A stretch of DNA of 64,000 bases from Chrysomallon squamiferum (Eukaryota > Mollusca > Gastropoda > Neomphalida > Peltospiridae): assembly GCA_012295275.1 (NCBI GenBank), contig CM022665.1, positions 33,472,022 through 33,536,021 of the forward strand, given 5' to 3'. The notes below the pieces were generated by a model. It did not search any database. It worked only from the letters and a program-made list of their open reading frames with translations, and was not told the origin of the DNA. The position numbers and the translations under genes are program-made. Below, in pieces: positions 49,737-62,349 of this stretch. How positions within the stretch are numbered: position 1 is the stretch's first letter; every line of letters starts with the position of its first letter.

Positions 49737-52700
49737 ATGACGAGCCAACACCGCCAAAACTACCATGTTGAGAGCGAAGCCGGAATAAACAAGCAGATCA
49801 ATCTGGAGCTGTATGCCAGCTACACGTACCAGTCAATGGTAAGTAGGTCAGGCAAGACAACATCATCCGAATGGCGCAGCGCAGTTTGTTTGCCATTGTT
49901 TATTGCTGATGCCATTTTTTTTTTTTTTTTTCTTCGCAGTCTCATTTAAAAGATGAAGTGATAGATAAAACTGCATTTTAGAAAAGATTATATCCAGTTG
50001 TATAGAGAACTTTCTGTAAAATTTTATCGCGACGCATTATCTAATTATGTATAAATACGAATGTAGAAAAGTCCTGTAGACGGTGACCATTTTGCAGTGT
50101 GTTAAATATCCGAAACTATTGGCTGAACCACTTAAATTATAAAAGTCTTAAACGTATCGATATTTTTAATTTTTATCATCTTCTCTCCGGGTGAATGCAT
50201 ACCACGATACCGAATTAGAGGTTGGACGACATTAATGATCAAATATTAAAATACAGTGACTTGCGAGTTTAATTCGTTCCTTGACTGAGCTCGCATCTCA
50301 AATTGCTCGTGTATCAAATCAATATTTTAAACTGAAATTAATTGAAATAACATCCGCCCAAAACCACCCCATTTTTTTCTTTTGTAACGTTTTTTTAAAT
50401 AAGAAAAATGACAAATATTGTATAAAAAACAAAATAAAAGAATGTAAAGAAATAAATTGGTTTTGTAAAGTGTATTTAACTTCGAGATCAGACAAATTAT
50501 TTTAACGCCTTTGGCAGGAGTTACAGCTTTTATCAACTCCTTCAGCTTCAGCATGGTACATTTCACAGAAGTACTACGCTTGTACTACCTAGCCTAGTCG
50601 ACTACATGCACACTATTATGTTTTTTATGATTTCATGCTTTAATTCAATGGACATCATCTGCTTCTTCTTCTCAGCACTGTCCTTTGCCTCACTTGCTTA
50701 GGATCCATGGCCAGAAAAAAGAAATTTGGCAAAATAATGCACAAAACATGAGCAAAACACTAGAGATGCTTCTGTGGCGAGGTAACCATGTGAAGTAAGA
50801 GTAAGACACATGATGCTGGCCCGATGTTATGTTGTTCGTTGAGCCAACTAGTGGTGGCGTATATGAAGCTTGCAACTCAAAGCAAAAAATCAATGGTGCA
50901 ACTGCTTGTAACTTGAAAAACTCGTAAGTTGGGCACTTGTAAGTTGAGGTACCACTGTACATCAAGTTTTACTTAGAAATAATACCGTTGTATCACCCAA
51001 ACAAAACAAAGAATATCTATATATAACAGCAACAACAAAGAGTTTTGTTTAATTATTTAATTTGCCAGTAAGTATTTTCATTCAAGTTTACAATGACAAC
51101 ATTTTTAAATTTTATTTTTTTATGATAAAGTTTAACTACTTGGAAAGAAACTATGGCATATTGTTATAATTATTCCTGATATTTATGATGCATGCACTGA
51201 TGACAGAGAAATAGGACTTGGGGAGATAATGGCTAGGTAAGTGTAGAAATAGATGAGGTGAAATTGTTTGATAACAAAGACAGAATAGTGGAAGGCCATT
51301 ATGTGGTGGTTGATTGTACAGTGAAAAGAATATATATTTTTTCTTTGTTCTGTACAACATCATCACAATGCACATTAGTATAATTGAGAAATATGTGAAA
51401 ACCTATGTTGTGTTGCAGCATAAATAATGTACATATGTAACAGTGAATTATTCTTGACATTTTCTTTAAGCGTGCGCACACAAACACAGAGATAAAGGAG
51501 ACATTATTATCAGTGTTGTAGAAGCATTTTTTACATTTATGTACCAGTATTAGCATGTCCAAAAAAATGGATAATTCTGTATGAAAAGTAAAATTCACTA
51601 TTCAGCACAAAATACTAAGTTTGACACTTGTTTCTACATGTTAAGCCATCGGTAAAAAAAAAAGATTAAATTCATTTCTTTCTTTCTTACTACATTAGTT
51701 TCTGTTGATGTTGATTAATGACTTGTACAAACAACTATATAGTCTTGACTAGTTGTAACAACTTGTCCACTGAGCTCAGCTGGTTAAAGTACCAAACTGA
51801 TAAAACCATTGGTATCAGAAGGTTGTTGGTTCAAATCATCTTCAGTAAGTAACATTTGTCATTGCATGTTGACTGTTTTTTTTTTAATTTATCAAGTGAG
51901 TGAAGGGAAGGAAAAACAGACACAGGATAATTGAATGAAAGATAAGAGAAAGAATAAAAGGGTTAATAACTCTTTTGCTTCCACCTTTATAATAAAAAAA
52001 AAAAAAAAAAGAAATAAGAAAACATCACAGAACCACATTTCCAAAGTGAAATTTCTAATTTTGATGCCAGGTTTTTTCAATGGCAGGTTATAAGAAACTG
52101 ATCTAAGACCATTTTAGTCAAATAATTAAAATACAAAAACTGACAAAAATATATATTTGGGTTAAAAGAAAAACAGTGAGTGGAAGAAAGGAAAGTGATG
52201 TTTACATAAATATATTTGTTCAAAATTGTGTAATGTTCAACTTTTGTACTGTAACTGACTGGGAATAAAGTCCATTAAAAATATTGAATATTCAGTATTA
52301 GATGAATATATTGTATAATAATGAACAATACTGACGGTTCTTTAGCCAGTTGAAAGCAAGTGATTTCTGACAAATATATTTACAAAATAAATGTACTTTA
52401 GCCTGGGAATTCATTATTTACCTGATGGTGAAAAGACGTAAAACAAATAAATTAATTCATTAGAATGAAACAACATTGTATGATTGCACCTTTACACTGC
52501 TGTTTTATGCACTAACTGCATGAATATTTTGATCCAGGGTAAATATTTAATAGTTTTTCTCGTGTAAATGTTCAATTCCATTTAAATTAGGCTAGAAAAT
52601 TTACATCATTTTGTTAATGAATTTTTCTTTTTTTGGCAAGTTAGTATTAAATATATATAGTTAGTGAATGATATGGGATATTATTAATTCCTAGAACATA

Positions 52701-53362
52701 TCCCAAGAGTTACACAATAATAAAAAAGAAAACCCATAAATGTAACTATTTTGTTTTATTTCCGGTCATTTTAACTACGTGTTTTCTTTTTCTCTTTTTA
52801 ACACCATTTTTTTTTTTTTCTCAGTATGCTTTACTGTGCACTTAGCATTTTCTCAAAATGTGACAATAACTTACTATTCATGAGGGTTACAAAGTCAAGA
52901 CCACCCATTTTGGAGATGAAACTGCATTTGGTTTGTGTTGTGTCGTTATCGTTATCGTTTTGCATTAATTGATTCAAAATGTTTGCATTTTTTGCAAGAT
53001 TGTTTCGTGTAATGTGCTTTGAGTGAAATGGATGTGACTAGGTTGGCTTTCAGATCAAGGAACACTCATTACTTTCGTTTGGCTGTTATTATTAAAGTAT
53101 TATCATTTTACTATATTAGAAATTTGTCAGTGAAATTGATGTTTCCTTTTTTTCTTTTATTTATTTATACTGAGCATGGCTGTAACTCAACTCATTTTGA
53201 AATGAGGCAAAAACATTTGGGCTCGGGGTATAAGAATTGCTACTTATTTGTATTTAGAGTGGAGTGAATTTTGTTTAACATGATCCAAGTTAGAGTAATA
53301 AAATTAAAATTTAAACAACTTTTTAAAAAATTTCAATTTTTAAAAAAGATAATGTTTTATTA

Positions 53363-53413
<51 letters not shown>

Positions 53414-56400
53414 CCAAGGGCTGAATAAATGACAGTATTTTACATAAATTTAAATACAAATTTGATTAAGCACAGACTGCAATCGTGGCTTCATTTTTTT
53501 TTGGGGTGGGGGTAAATTTTAGATGAATCAGTTTGTGATGTGGAATGTTAAAATGCAAACATCATGGGCATTTGAAAAAATTATTTAAAATAAATAAATA
53601 AATAAAAATAAATTACAAAATCGAGTAGAGAGAATTATACAATATTGTATAATTACCTTTAGTTACTTTCTGTAAAACTTTCTTTTATTTTATTATTTGT
53701 TTTCTTCAAAATTGAGATTGACTCATTTTTACTTAATGTATTAATGTGCTTGTTAATGGTAAGCTGTATGTTTATTTAATATAAACATAACCCTCAAACT
53801 CTGGCGGTTTGCTATTTATATTTGTACTCTTAGTGTCAATTTGTTTTCAGACAAATCAACTTTCTTTTCATGTGCTTCTTTATTGCCATCGATAAAACAT
53901 GGGTAGCTGTATTAAACCTGTCTGGACAGAATGAGCTTATAATATGTAATATGTGATGGTAATTGTAGGAATTATCTTTAAAATTGTTTACTAAAGTAAT
54001 TTATTGTATCCAAGTTATTTATATTAAACAAAAAATTAAAATACCCCCCATGTATGTGATGGGAACTCTTGATGTACATTTAATTTCACCATCGTGTTTA
54101 CATGACATTAAGTTGATTAACATCCACAGGTAAGTTATGGTGATGAAATATTTTATCCAGTGTCTTGCTGGAACGTGACAAGGCATAATCATTTTTCATT
54201 TGGAAGCGCAGTGCAGTACTGCTCAGGAAGGGCCCTTTTCTGATGCATTAAATATTCCAATAACTGACTAAACATTAAATAGTAATGTTGTCATGCAAGT
54301 AATTAGAATATACCTTATGATGGAGATCGTGCATATGCCAGTATTTTTGGTTGAGTAAATTGTCTGCCAAGTTAGTCCTCGGATAATATTGTATCGATTA
54401 TTCAGGAGTTTTTTCTTTTCGAACAAAACAGTTTGCGCTTTTCTGTCATCACAAGTTGCAACAAATTTCATACTGCAAAATCAGTATTATGCAAGACTGA
54501 TGTTAATGGAATGTTGTCAGATTTTATCACTGTCGTTAAAGTTAAATCAGATACACGTAAATGTGTATGTAACGAACCTGCGCACGCACGGCCATACAGG
54601 TTTTTGTCATGAATTGTGGCAAATAAACAAGCGCGAATCAGTTGAATGACACGCAAAAACCTTGAACTGAATTCTTGTTATTCTATGAACTGGCTGATCG
54701 GGCATGAAACGATGTAGTTTTTTTGTGTTTTTTTGTTTTATCTTGTAGTTAATTTACCCTTTGTTTGCAGACATTTAATTCAGTATTCATCTATGAGTTT
54801 TGTTTTACTGATAGTGCAGATATAATCAGGGTGCACACATTCAAATTCAACGTAACCCCATTATCTGGTTAAGAAAGAAAAAATATGTGCATAACCCTTT
54901 TTAGAAAACAATGAAACTGTATTTTTGATTTGTATATATTTGTAATAATACATATATAATGATTATGAATGACTTACAGTTAGGTGGTTCCCGGAAATTC
55001 CTGTATAAAGCGTAATATTATTCCATCTTTTTTTCTTCTTTTTTTCATAATAAAATTTAAGTAATTCAATATATAAACTAAAACCAGAATAATAAAATAA
55101 ATCGGTGAATAAAATATATTTAGCATTACACAGTTCACACCAACGGAAAATGAATTACACAGGAACGATTTTATATGCATATATCTAAAAAATAATTTAA
55201 AAAGTTAGACATTTGTTGTTGCCTGTGTCATTTGATGCTGAGAAGGTAAAAACTGAGCTATTTGACAAGCTATGTAGCTAATAGTTTAATGACCTTTATT
55301 TTTTCATCATTATTATTAGTATTTTATCACTGCTAACAGTAAAATTCGTGGAATATTTATAAAGATAAGTTATTTTTGACATGGTAGAAAGGTATGGAGA
55401 AAATACATCCAAGTAGAAACTACACATTTCAGTGCCATTTTAAGAAATATTTTTTTATAATTGTCTAATCACTAAAGGCCTGGTATTTTGATCGTGATGA
55501 TGTGGCACTACCTGGATTCCATAAGTATTTCAAAAAGATGTCTGAGGAGGAGAAGGAACATGCTGAGAAATTCATGAAATATCAGAACAAGCGTGGAGGT
55601 CGCATTGTCTTGCATGACATAAAGGTAAAAATATTTTCATACAGTTTAAAATGTTTCTGAAAGAAAACTACTTTTGTTGTATTTTTAAGAAAAGGAAAAT
55701 CTTACTGAACAGTAAATGTTAACAGAAAAAATAGTAACTAAGCATGCATGCTGAAGTATAAAGTGTGTGTAAAATGGTTAAAATACAAAAAATATTTTTT
55801 TTTATAAATGATTTTAAAATAGTTTAAAATGTTGAAGAAGTAAATATCTTTAAGATTTTAATTACTGTTGTAGACAAATGGCCATGGCTAATAATAAAAC
55901 AAATTAAATTCAGAAATAGAACATAATATAAAGAAGTTTGTTTTAACATTTGAGTAAAATTTCTGCCAAAACACATTTTTAGGATTCTTGACATTAGGCT
56001 ATGAAAATGAAGCTGATCAGCCTGTCCTTCACTTGCTTATTGTTAACATTTATTTTATTTTGAAATTTAGGGAAGGTGTCTTGAAAAAGAAAATGTTAAA
56101 ATGTTTTATAAATTTTTATAATAAAATTATTACTGACAGGCTACTGTTACTTAAAAAAATGTATAATAATAATACATATATGTGCTATGTATGTATTTTA
56201 CTTTTTATTTTTTGTTATCGTTGCTTAGAAACCAGATGGCGATGAATGGGGCTGTGCTCTGGATGCCATGCAGGTGGCACTCTCACTGGAGAAGAATGTT
56301 AATCAAGCTCTTCTCGACCTGCATGCAATTGCAACAAAGCACTCGGATGCACAAGTATGTTGTGAAGACATTTCTTTTGTCAAACATTCAGTGCTATTTA

Positions 56401-56863
56401 ATGAACTGATCCCCTGAAGAATTAAATTAGTAAATATCAGTTCACATAAACTGGGACTGGAATATAATGATTAGTATTTTGAACTGGTATTATTTATATT
56501 TCATAAACATTAAACACCAGATGAATGCTGTAAAATCAATAGTAAAATGGATAACATGAAAGAGCTGGTTTACAAATTCAATATATATATAAAGCTGTCT
56601 GATTATGAATATTGTAAAATTAGTTTATTCAAGATTTAAATACAAATTTCTGTTTGCATTCCTTTTATCAATCAAAACTTTTTATTTCAAACTATTTAAT
56701 GTTTTTGTTATTTCTATTACAGATGTGTGATTTCCTGGAGAAGGAGTTCTTGGAGGAGCAGGTGGACTCGATGAAGGAAATTGGTGATCACATTACTAAT
56801 TTGAAACGAGTTGGCTCTGGGCTTGGAGAGTACATGTATGACAAAGAGTCCATGGAAAGCTAA
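49737..56863 (+). CDS. Ferritin heavy chain-like, cytosolic
   Basis: Exons 49737-49838, 55478-55624, 56229-56354 and 56723-56863 give 171 aa, the usual length. Helix A has the ferroxidase Glu and Tyr ([10 protein letters not shown]). Then come [18 protein letters not shown], the helix B ferroxidase motif [12 protein letters not shown], and the C-terminal [10 protein letters not shown]. No signal peptide, so cytosolic rather than secreted. It forms a 24-subunit cage that oxidises Fe2+ and stores ferric iron. Every exon junction is in phase 0. Control is expected through the IRE in the 5' leader. Intron 1 is 5.6 kb and holds a DNA transposon and a SINE-like sequence. Mollusc and other animal soma-type ferritins have this form. 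Confidence 0.96.
50254..50957 (+). mobile_element. Non-autonomous TA-flanked DNA transposon, copy 2
   Basis: 704 bp, flanked by TA on both sides. The right end, inverted, reads CAGTGGTACCTCAACTTACA. The left end is CAGTGACTTGCGAG, lacking the GTACCTT block that copy 1 (6307) and the right end keep, so the left terminus has a small internal deletion. In ferritin intron 1. Confidence 0.85.
51766..51845 (+). repeat. tRNA-derived SINE head
   Basis: GAGCTCAGCTGGTTAAAGTA (A box) and GGTTGTTGGTTCAAATCA (B box) are about 35 bp apart, the internal pol III promoter layout. The cloverleaf is decayed and the sequence runs on into non-tRNA sequence, so this is a SINE rather than a tRNA gene. Ferritin intron 1. 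Confidence 0.65.
53367..53410. repeat. (AAT)n microsatellite
   Basis: About 15 units, ferritin intron 1. Confidence 0.95.
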
Positions 56864-57060
56864 ACAAATTGCCATTGCAAATCAACAGCAAATGGACCCT
56901 TAATTATCAGTGTATTGGATACCATTTGTCAAGTTTCTCTTAGAGCCCTTTTGATCTTATTAATATTTTGATTAGAAATATTTTAAATACATTTTTGTAT
57001 CATTATTTCAGCTTATGTTGAGAATATTATATTTAATTTTATGATGTAATATTAAACAGA

Positions 57061-57066
57061 AATAAA
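57061..57066 (+). terminator. Candidate ferritin polyadenylation signal
   Basis: AATAAA, 198 bp after the stop codon; other AATAAA-like hexamers follow, so the used site is uncertain. Confidence 0.5.
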
Positions 57067-57071
57067 TAGAT

Positions 57072-58014
57072 AATTTAAATTTACAGTTATTATTTATAAA
57101 TGATGTATAAAATACAATAATAAAAAATGAATCATAGTTTTAATGTATCTCTCTGAACAACAATACTAATTGTCAACAAAACTGAAATATGCAATAGCAT
57201 TTTGATCATTGATAATTCAAGGGAAATGTACAATGATATTAAACTGAAAGTAAATCCTGACACAAATTGTTTTACATAACAGATACATAAAATAAGTATG
57301 TCACAATATTGTCCTTTCTGCCATTACTCAGATTTTTTAACTTTGTGCTGGCATGTGTATTTTTTGTCTTTAGATTCTCCAGAATAAAACCTTTTTAATG
57401 ACTTACTTTTCCTATTGGCTCACTTTTGAATTTCTTGTCTTGCTGTTCTAGACGCATTTATGATTTTTCTGATGAAAAAAATCTTCACAATGACATTCAA
57501 GCCAGTGAAAAAGATGAAAACTTGGTGAAATTTAGATCATGTATATAACCATTTGTGAAAAATACAGTGACAGATTTAGACTTGGTGAGTGCCTATTTTG
57601 TATAAAGTCCTGAAATCCTTTCTTTTTATTTTTTTTTATAAAATACACCAGCTGGTCTTGGAAAATTTCAATGTTAACTACAGCTTATTTTCAAATGAAT
57701 GCACATGCTACACATAATTTGTTGGCTTAATCTGTCATACATTATAGTAGCATAGCTACCCTGGAAACAATACTTAAATGTAATTTTAAAAATAATTTTA
57801 ACATTCAATAACACACACACACAAAATGCTGACCAAATAAGTAATCATGATCACTTGTATTAATACTTAAGTGCTGTACTGTATACTCTCCTTGTTAAAA
57901 ATTACACAAAACAACAGCATCGGTGCTACATAACCTGTATAAAACTGAATCTGGAATCTTCCTTCTTGTTTAGGTGGTACCTAAATCCGGCATTAAAATC
58001 TAACCCTTAGTTTT
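57072..58014. other. Intergenic, nothing recognised
   Basis: AT-rich; no exon or element seen. Confidence 0.5.
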
Positions 58015-58375
58015 CATGCCTCTTTGAAAAATGTGTGACTTAGCGGTATCAATTGTAAACAAAGCACTATTGTCTCATGATAAAATATGATCATTGGATG
58101 TGTATTATTATTCTACTTGAGCAGATTAAATCTATAGATTGATAGATGGATATTTAATTGGTTATAACTAAAGATAAAGTAGAATTTGATAATACAGTTA
58201 TCTAGTTTTTTAATGAACTTCGAATACAGCATTTATTTTAATAAAGGCAAAACGATATAATGCAATTAAAAGAATTTGACATGTAAAATTGCCATTATTT
58301 CTTTTTGTTTTGTTGGGGTTTTCTTCCGTCCCCAATGTTCTTTTTAATAATATACAAATAATTTTAATTTTGGGA
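58015..58375 (+). repeat. Unclassified dispersed repeat, family A copy 2
   Basis: Matches 39885-40450 in ordered blocks, e.g. TAGCGGTATCAATTGTAAAC, GATAATACAGTTATC, GAACTTCGAATACAGC and GTAAAATTGCC. Confidence 0.55.
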
Positions 58376-58559
58376 CATTTATTTATTTATTTATTGTAGT
58401 CAGTTGCATAAAACATATGCAACCAGTCCATGACGTAATAAGTTAATTGCGGTCGTAGGAAGTTGCCTTGTCACATTCAAGGTCCCGTTTGAAATGTAAC
58501 GAGGCTGCGTGTTAGTATAAACACTTACGCCTTGAATTTCCTGTGACTGTCAGATAAGT

Positions 58560-58680
58560 GTCTTCTCAACTGATCGAATTCCCAGTTCGTCTAATTCTCA
58601 ATAGGTCGAAATAACTCGTCTACCGAAATACCTGATGACCTCTGCATGTAATGAACTTGGCCTCTTGATGTGCATATGAG
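58560..58680 (+). repeat. Unclassified dispersed repeat, family B copy 2
   Basis: GAATTCCCAGTTCGTCTAAT, CTCGTCTACCGAAATACCTG and TAATGAACTTGGCCT match 46790-46920 read on the minus strand. Confidence 0.65.
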
Positions 58681-58973
58681 TTTTGATTATAGACGGACAA
58701 TGGATTTATTTACCAATATACATAAATCTGGTCTATTTATTCTTCTGCTGCCATAAAGTTGGCACTTGATTCTAACATTCAGCGCGAAGCTCATTTTTTT
58801 TGTAAATCGATTATGTAACATCAGCCTAAAGCAGAACAAGCGTTCACTACTGATATGTAGTAGATGTTGTACGTTTCCAATCACAGCCAAAATGTTGCAA
58901 GTCATGAGATCGATCTTCTTCTTTTTCTTCTTCTTCTTAATAGTATTATTATCATCGTAATTATCATCAACAA

Positions 58974-58975
<2 letters not shown>

Positions 58976-59013
<38 letters not shown>
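58976..59013. repeat. (ATT)n microsatellite
   Basis: About 12 units. Confidence 0.95.
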
Positions 59014-59014
<1 letters not shown>

Positions 59015-59553
59015 GTTAATCTGGTCATTTCCTTTCCGTTAAAAAAAAAAACACAAACAAAAATAAGAAACAAAAATCCTAAATTTTATGGTTGATTAAA
59101 AACACATTTCATTAAACACGCATCACAGAGAAAATTTTAGATTTGTACAATATTATTATCACATTGTACCTATTACTGAACTTACTGAAACATCGGACAC
59201 GCGTGTTTTTAATATATTTTTTTTAGATGAATTCCATTTTTAATTATTATGGACTTTCGATATTTTCATATTTTCATAATTTATGCGATAAGCGATATCC
59301 ATACTACAGTAATACTTCGGATTAACGATGTAATTGGTTCCAAATTTCCGATCGAAAAGTGAGATATCGTTAAGCGGGAGGCTAATTTACATAGAATTAA
59401 GGTTAAAAACAGTGGTTACGTTCTTCCCGATTGAAATTTGACATAAAAAGAAATGTTAAATAAGGAGAAATAAAAAGGCAATTTAGACAAAAATGATTTA
59501 ATAGATAATAGATATTAAACAGTAAATCATTTACAATTCAATTTTTACAAATA

Positions 59554-61033
59554 TACTCTCCCAAAAAAGAAACGCAAAATGGTTGATTTCTTAGATAACT
59601 ATTGTAAACTGACACATATCGATGAATATAATGACATTTGGTCATTCAAACATAGCTTTTGTTACAGTCGCCAAAAAGCAGGTAACATAAAATAAAGGCT
59701 ATGATCGTGTTTCTTAGCCAAAACGTCCCCGCATGCAAACCTCGTTACCAATGCATGTGCACGTGCGGTACATGAAACTTGAATACGAGGATTATAAAAA
59801 TACAAGGTTTTCGAAATCTTCTGTTTGTTATTTTTGTTCTGACCCAACATTAAACAAATGCCACGACTGAGTGAACCGCAACGAAACAACGTCATTGGCC
59901 GTTTACAAGCTGGTGAATCCTTCTCGGCTGTAGCCCGGGTGTTCCATGTATCCCCAAGCACCACCTTGAGATTGTGATATCGGTTCCAGCAATATCAAAC
60001 ACGTGACCGTCCCAGATCAGGTAGACCACGTGTACCCACCAGGGCCCAGGACCGCTATATACGGGTACTTCATCTACGGGAAAGAACCATCACGGCAACC
60101 TCTGCTGCTTCAACAATACCAGATCTGCGTAGAATATCGGCTGAGACAGTGCGCAACCGTTTATTCGAGGCAGGTATTCGAGCCAGACGGCCTGTAAGAA
60201 GAGTTGTTTTGTCTCAACAACATCGTTGACTACGACGTCAATGGTGTCAAGTATACAGAGTCTGGCCTCAGTTACAATGGAGAACTGTCTGGTTTAGTGA
60301 CAGGCTCGATTTCTGCTTCGTCGAGCTGATGGAAGATGTCGAGTTTACAGACGTCGTGGTGAACGTTTTTCTGCAAACTGCATACAGGAAGCTGACAGAT
60401 TTGGCGGTGGTAGTGTGACGGTGTGAGCAGCAATCTCATACACTGGCAGGACCAACCTGGTTCACATCCAAGGCAACTTAACAGCACAGAGATACCGAGA
60501 TGAAATTTTGCAGCCACATGTCGCTCCAATTATGAATAATGGTACGCTGTATTCCAGCACGACAATGCGAGACCACATACAGCCAGACTCAGAACAGCGT
60601 ACCTACACAACAATAACATTCATGTCCTGCCCTGGCCCTCTAAATCTCTGGTTTTGAACCCCATAGAGCATTTACGGGACGAGTTGGATAGACAACTGAG
60701 GCTGCAGCAACCACAGCCACATAATCGTGCTCAGTTGGCCTCATTACTACACACAGAATGGGCCACCATTCCACAAGGTGTAATTCGAAATGTCATTACT
60801 GCCATGGGAAGGAGATGTCAGGCAGTTCTGGACTCCCATGGTGGGCACACAAAGTATCGATATTATACTGTTATAACCTTGAACTTTAACCTTTTCAATG
60901 TAATATCATCAGTATTAATGAATTGTGAAAGTTTGTGTAAAATGTGAACACTCTGCTGCTTTATGTTGATTCATTAGATAGATATTCCCAATGTCAATCA
61001 AATCTGCTTTTGCGTTTCTTTTTTGTTAGAGTA
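59554..61033 (+). mobile_element. Tc1/mariner-type DNA transposon, decayed
   Basis: 1480 bp. Left end TACTCTCCCAAAAAAGAAAC; inverted right end TACTCTAACAAAAAAGAAAC; both continue GCAAAA. TA duplicated at 59552-59553 and 61034-61035. Encodes a broken transposase. Inserted into the older Tigger derivative. Confidence 0.93.
59858..60945 (+). pseudogene. Tc1-like transposase pseudogene
   Basis: The ATG opens MPRLSEPQRNNVIGRLQ, then the helix-turn-helix, the DRPRSGRPRV hook, RRISAETVRNRLFEAGIRA, the first catalytic Asp in VWFSD (about 60290), the second in QHDNARPH (about 60555) and the C-terminal NPIEHLRDELDR with CQAVLDSHGGHTKY. In-frame TGA stops occur at about 59975 and 60227 and again near 60423. 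Two of them look like TGG-to-TGA and CGA-to-TGA changes. Later parts lie in other frames. Inactive. Confidence 0.93.
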
Positions 61034-61470
61034 TACATTAAGAAATAATTATATGCCGCTCATTGTGTGTGCATTTTTGTGGGTTTTGTGTTCATGTAAG
61101 ATATTGTATTTTGTTTCTAAAGTTACTGTCTTCCGTTTCTTTTTTATCATCAGCATTTGCCGGTGTACTTTTATTCGTTTTGACATTGGAAGTGTAAATT
61201 ATAAAAGGGTTAAGTCTAAATGGAAACAGAAGAGACAACAGAATCTGAACATCACATGTACCTATGACGCCTGCATGTCAAATGATCAACATAGCTGAGG
61301 GAAGCTCGTGAATGAACGTAAAACGGACTTAAACACATGCACTGTACCCATTTGTATAATTTATTTCGAGCAATTAACTAACTACTAAATTTCTATTTAT
61401 ATAATTTGTAAAAAAAAAAAAAAAAAAAAAGATCTTTAAAGCGGGATATCGTTAAGCGAGGTATAATGTA

Positions 61471-62310
61471 TTTTACAATAATAATCGGTTTCCATATAAT
61501 CTGGAACAGTTCATTATAACGACTGAGGTAAAAAAAAAAAAAGCATGTAAATAAGACCACTGAACCATATTTAGCCTTTCGACATAATGGGAATTCGACC
61601 AGTCGGGAGTAAACCGTCAGATGCCGTGCACAAGGCAGGCGTCCAGTATTCATTTTGTCAGTTTTAAAATCGTTATTTAATAAAAGTAATAAATAATATT
61701 AATAACTGTGGAAACATGTAAACGTACCCATTATTTATACGTAGCAGTTTAAGTCACAGAGGTTCATTGTTAGAAAATTATGGAAGATCACGTAGTATGT
61801 TACGCTTTCAGATATTACGTAATCACAGTGAAATTTGTGCGGATGTAGTGCCAGTGAAGTTAACGCGCTGCGACCTATAAGATCAGTAAGTTTAAGCACC
61901 CCTGTTTTAGAATAATAGTTTAAAATGATGTGAAAATTTTGTCAAATTTTATAAACCCTATGACCTACATTAATCATTTAATGTCTATTACAATGTAGTC
62001 TGGTTAACAAAATAAAATGTGGAACATTTAGCCAACGTTCACACTTATTAGCTTTCGATATTTTAGCACGGAAATTCCCTGGGGTGGTGGGGGTGGAAAA
62101 AAAATTATTTAAAAAAAAAATTCACCACATTTGTATCAATTGCCCATTTTGACTCATGATGTAAGAGAAAAATGCACATTTCGTATACACTGGTATTGTT
62201 TGAACAATGGGATAAGTGGCGGCTGTTGTTGATGTTAGTTTAGTGTTCTGTAATTTAGTGCTAATATACTTTATAGTAAGTAACTTGAAAGACTGATAGA
62301 CTAATTATTT

Positions 62311-62349
<39 letters not shown>

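Larger units (their letters stand above)
59307..61468 (-). mobile_element. Internally deleted Tigger/pogo element hosting a nested Tc1 element
   Basis: Ends CAGTAATACTTCGGATTAAC (left) and, inverted, CATTATACCTCGCTTAACGA (right), each flanked by TA (59305-59306, 61469-61470). Read on the minus strand, 61468-61034 matches the first part of the 27830 element and 59553-59307 matches its last part. About 1.3-1.4 kb of middle, with most of the transposase, is missing. The remaining 0.68 kb is split by the Tc1-like insertion at 59554-61033. Confidence 0.88.

Noticed and set aside
51766-51845. Functional tRNA gene
   Set aside because: A and B boxes are present but arms do not pair well and no acceptor stem is evident.
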